Source: Nematostella vectensis (taxonomy: Eukaryota; Cnidaria; Anthozoa; Actiniaria; Edwardsiidae). Taken from it: 60,000 bases of DNA. The notes beneath the pieces were generated by a model. That model searched no databases. It was given only the letters and a program-made list of their open reading frames with translations, and was not told where the DNA came from. The first letter of the stretch is position 1, and each line of letters starts with the position of its first letter. Positions 58,582-60,000 of the stretch are shown here, in pieces. The translations under genes were made by a program, and so were the position numbers. The stretch is from NCBI RefSeq assembly GCF_932526225.1, contig NC_064044.1:10056050-10116049 (forward strand), given 5' to 3'.

Positions 58582-59499
58582 GCAAATGAATTGTGAGAGG
58601 CTCCATCAACTCGGTTTTTCTATCTTCACATGCAGACATATCTTTGCAGTAGAAAAAAGAGCAACAAAGAAACCTCTGCAAAGGGAGTGCTATTTATAAA
58701 AAGTAATGCTTCGCATTTCTCAGATTTCAGTAGTCTAGTAGATATTCCATATATTGAACATTTCACAGGGGCGGATATCACTTTTTGCTGAAGGAGGGGT
58801 TTGGCTCTCTGTGACAAAGGGGGAGGGGGTATTTTTTTGTTGCATATGGCAAAGGGGGGGGGGTCTTAAACCCTCTAGCCCCCCCCCCCCCACTAGATCA
58901 GCTTTATTTTATCCATAAAGCCTCCAACAAAAGAAAATACTAGCACAGAATCTATTTAAAACTCTAAGTGTGATTTCTTTCGCTTTTATTTTCGTAGTTG
59001 ACATATGCAGACAACCTGGTGTTTAACGTGTGTGACAATGCACCTTTTGAAGTCCTAAAGAAGTGCTCTAAGATGAAGAAATTCCATGAACACATTGCCG
59101 CCATCCCAGGGATCAAAGCGTGGCTTGAGAAGCGTCCCAAAACTTCCATGTAAAGACCATCACATCACCAACTTAATCATAACTGAGTACTTGTAACTCA
59201 AATAACACTTCCATATTTAGACACCAACTTTCCACGACGGTTTCTACAAAATAAATCGTCTTTCTGATTGATTGCTTGATTCTGTTTTTACCCTTTTATT
59301 CGCATTTACTTTATTTGGCATTCCAGCAGTCGAATAGCCTGTACCCCTTTTTACATTTTTACAAACAAGAGTGGAATTTACTTCAGATTCTCGGTGAATG
59401 CAGACAAAAAAGACTCTAAATGAACCTTATTTGACAGTGCGCTATTGAAAGGGCAAATACGATTTTGATGATCATTTAAACGATTACACATAACCATTA
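58582..59499 (+). pseudogene. Duplicated GST 3' part, copy C, with an intact-looking exon 5
   Basis: 58582-58680 matches the start of GST intron 4, and 58717-58767 has one copy of the 45-bp unit. Exon 5 at 58998-59153 is 156 bp, the same length as in the parent, keeps its acceptor (TTCGTAG) and stop, and differs by several codons (for example APFEVLKKCSKMKKFHEHI). No other exons are present, so it is an orphan exon. The 3' flank to about 59499 matches 13522-13866. Confidence 0.85.
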
Positions 59500-60000
59500 G
59501 AGCTAGGGCTGACGCAATGGCACTTTTACCAATAGGCCCACAGGTACTTTTTTCATTGCTGCCTATTCTTAATTTGTCTATCACTTTGCTCTGTTTTATT
59601 TTCTCTGCAAGTGCAACAGAGCCCTCATCGGAAATGATGACTATATCGAGGCGCACCCTCTTCAGATTCGTGTTTCATGGTTTTTAAGAGATGCGCCGCC
59701 TGATAATCCTTCATAAGCCAAAAACTACTTTTTCTAAAACATTGTTCCGTGATAACATCTCGACCAGGCTATTTAGAAATTGAAAACGACGAGGCAGCTT
59801 CAGAGTCTTGATTGATACATTGTCTTTTAAAGCGTTAGCAATAACATCTACATGCTTAGGTTCCATGTCGTTTATTGTAAGCTCTTTCAAAAGCGTACTG
59901 CTAGAAATCATTTTAGCAATCGCCTTAACACAATCATCTTCGCATCCTTGAAAGGAAAGGTCCAGACTTCTCAGGGACTTGTTATCTTTTAACGCATTGA
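59500..60000 (-). pseudogene. Duplicated NLR LRR fragment, copy C, running off the window
   Basis: Matches the NLR exon at about 16190-16700 (ELTINDMEPKHVDVIANAL, MLSRNNVLEKVVF, SKVIDKLRIG). It is joined directly to GST 3' flank at 59499/59500, so the spacer and the last LRRs are deleted. A frame change lies near 59660-59710. It continues past the right edge, where a more complete receptor could follow. Confidence 0.85.

Noticed and set aside
1-60000. tRNA, snRNA or rRNA genes
   Set aside because: I looked for cloverleaf-like and conserved RNA motifs by eye and found none I could defend; a tRNAscan-SE or Infernal run would be decisive.

Overview
The window is animal nuclear DNA: split genes with GT-AG introns, very long introns, minisatellites, many DNA transposons, one LTR and one LINE retroelement, and long poly-G tracts. 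A HEPN/NACHT/LRR immune receptor, a RAG1-N-terminus-like gene and a sigma-class GST with Harbinger and Kolobok-type elements point to an anthozoan cnidarian. A sea anemone such as Nematostella is my best guess, from family knowledge and not from any search.

Layout. 1.4-13.5 kb (+): a complete five-exon sigma-class glutathione S-transferase. Intron 1 carries a decayed Ty3/gypsy element with 82-bp LTRs and intron 4 carries about 39 copies of a 45-bp minisatellite. 15.7-27.5 kb (-): an NLR gene convergent with the GST, with a HEPN and coiled-coil N-terminus, a NACHT domain split by an intron after Walker A, and an LRR C-terminus. That split intron holds four tandem 1.4-1.47 kb units, each carrying one 45-bp phase-1/phase-1 candidate microexon. 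28.6-32.4 kb: a Harbinger element with a two-exon transposase that looks intact and a convergent Myb-like partner gene. 33.2-36.4 kb: a Kolobok/Mutator-like element with perfect terminal repeats and a frameshifted transposase. 37.2-39.3 kb (-): a four-exon gene resembling the RAG1 N-terminal zinc-binding and RING region. 40-42.2 kb: two halves of one transposon-like (DUF7869-like) protein on opposite strands. 43.4-45.8 kb (-): an unrecognised multi-exon gene with good splice sites. 46.1-46.8 kb: an 85-bp AT-rich satellite. 47.2-50.8 kb (-): an L1-like LINE that lacks its 3' end. 52.6-54.0 kb: one exon of an unknown gene (-), with a roughly 54-bp minisatellite whose unit contains that exon's own splice donor.

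54.5-60.0 kb: broken duplicates of the GST 3' part and the NLR 3' part, in the same tail-to-tail arrangement as the parent pair at 9-18 kb. The GST and NLR thus travelled together as a duplication unit.

The observations I consider most novel are the in-frame microexon array inserted in the NACHT domain, the splice-donor-bearing minisatellite, and the RAG1-N-like gene. Nothing here is prokaryotic: I saw no operons, ribosome binding sites or CRISPR arrays.
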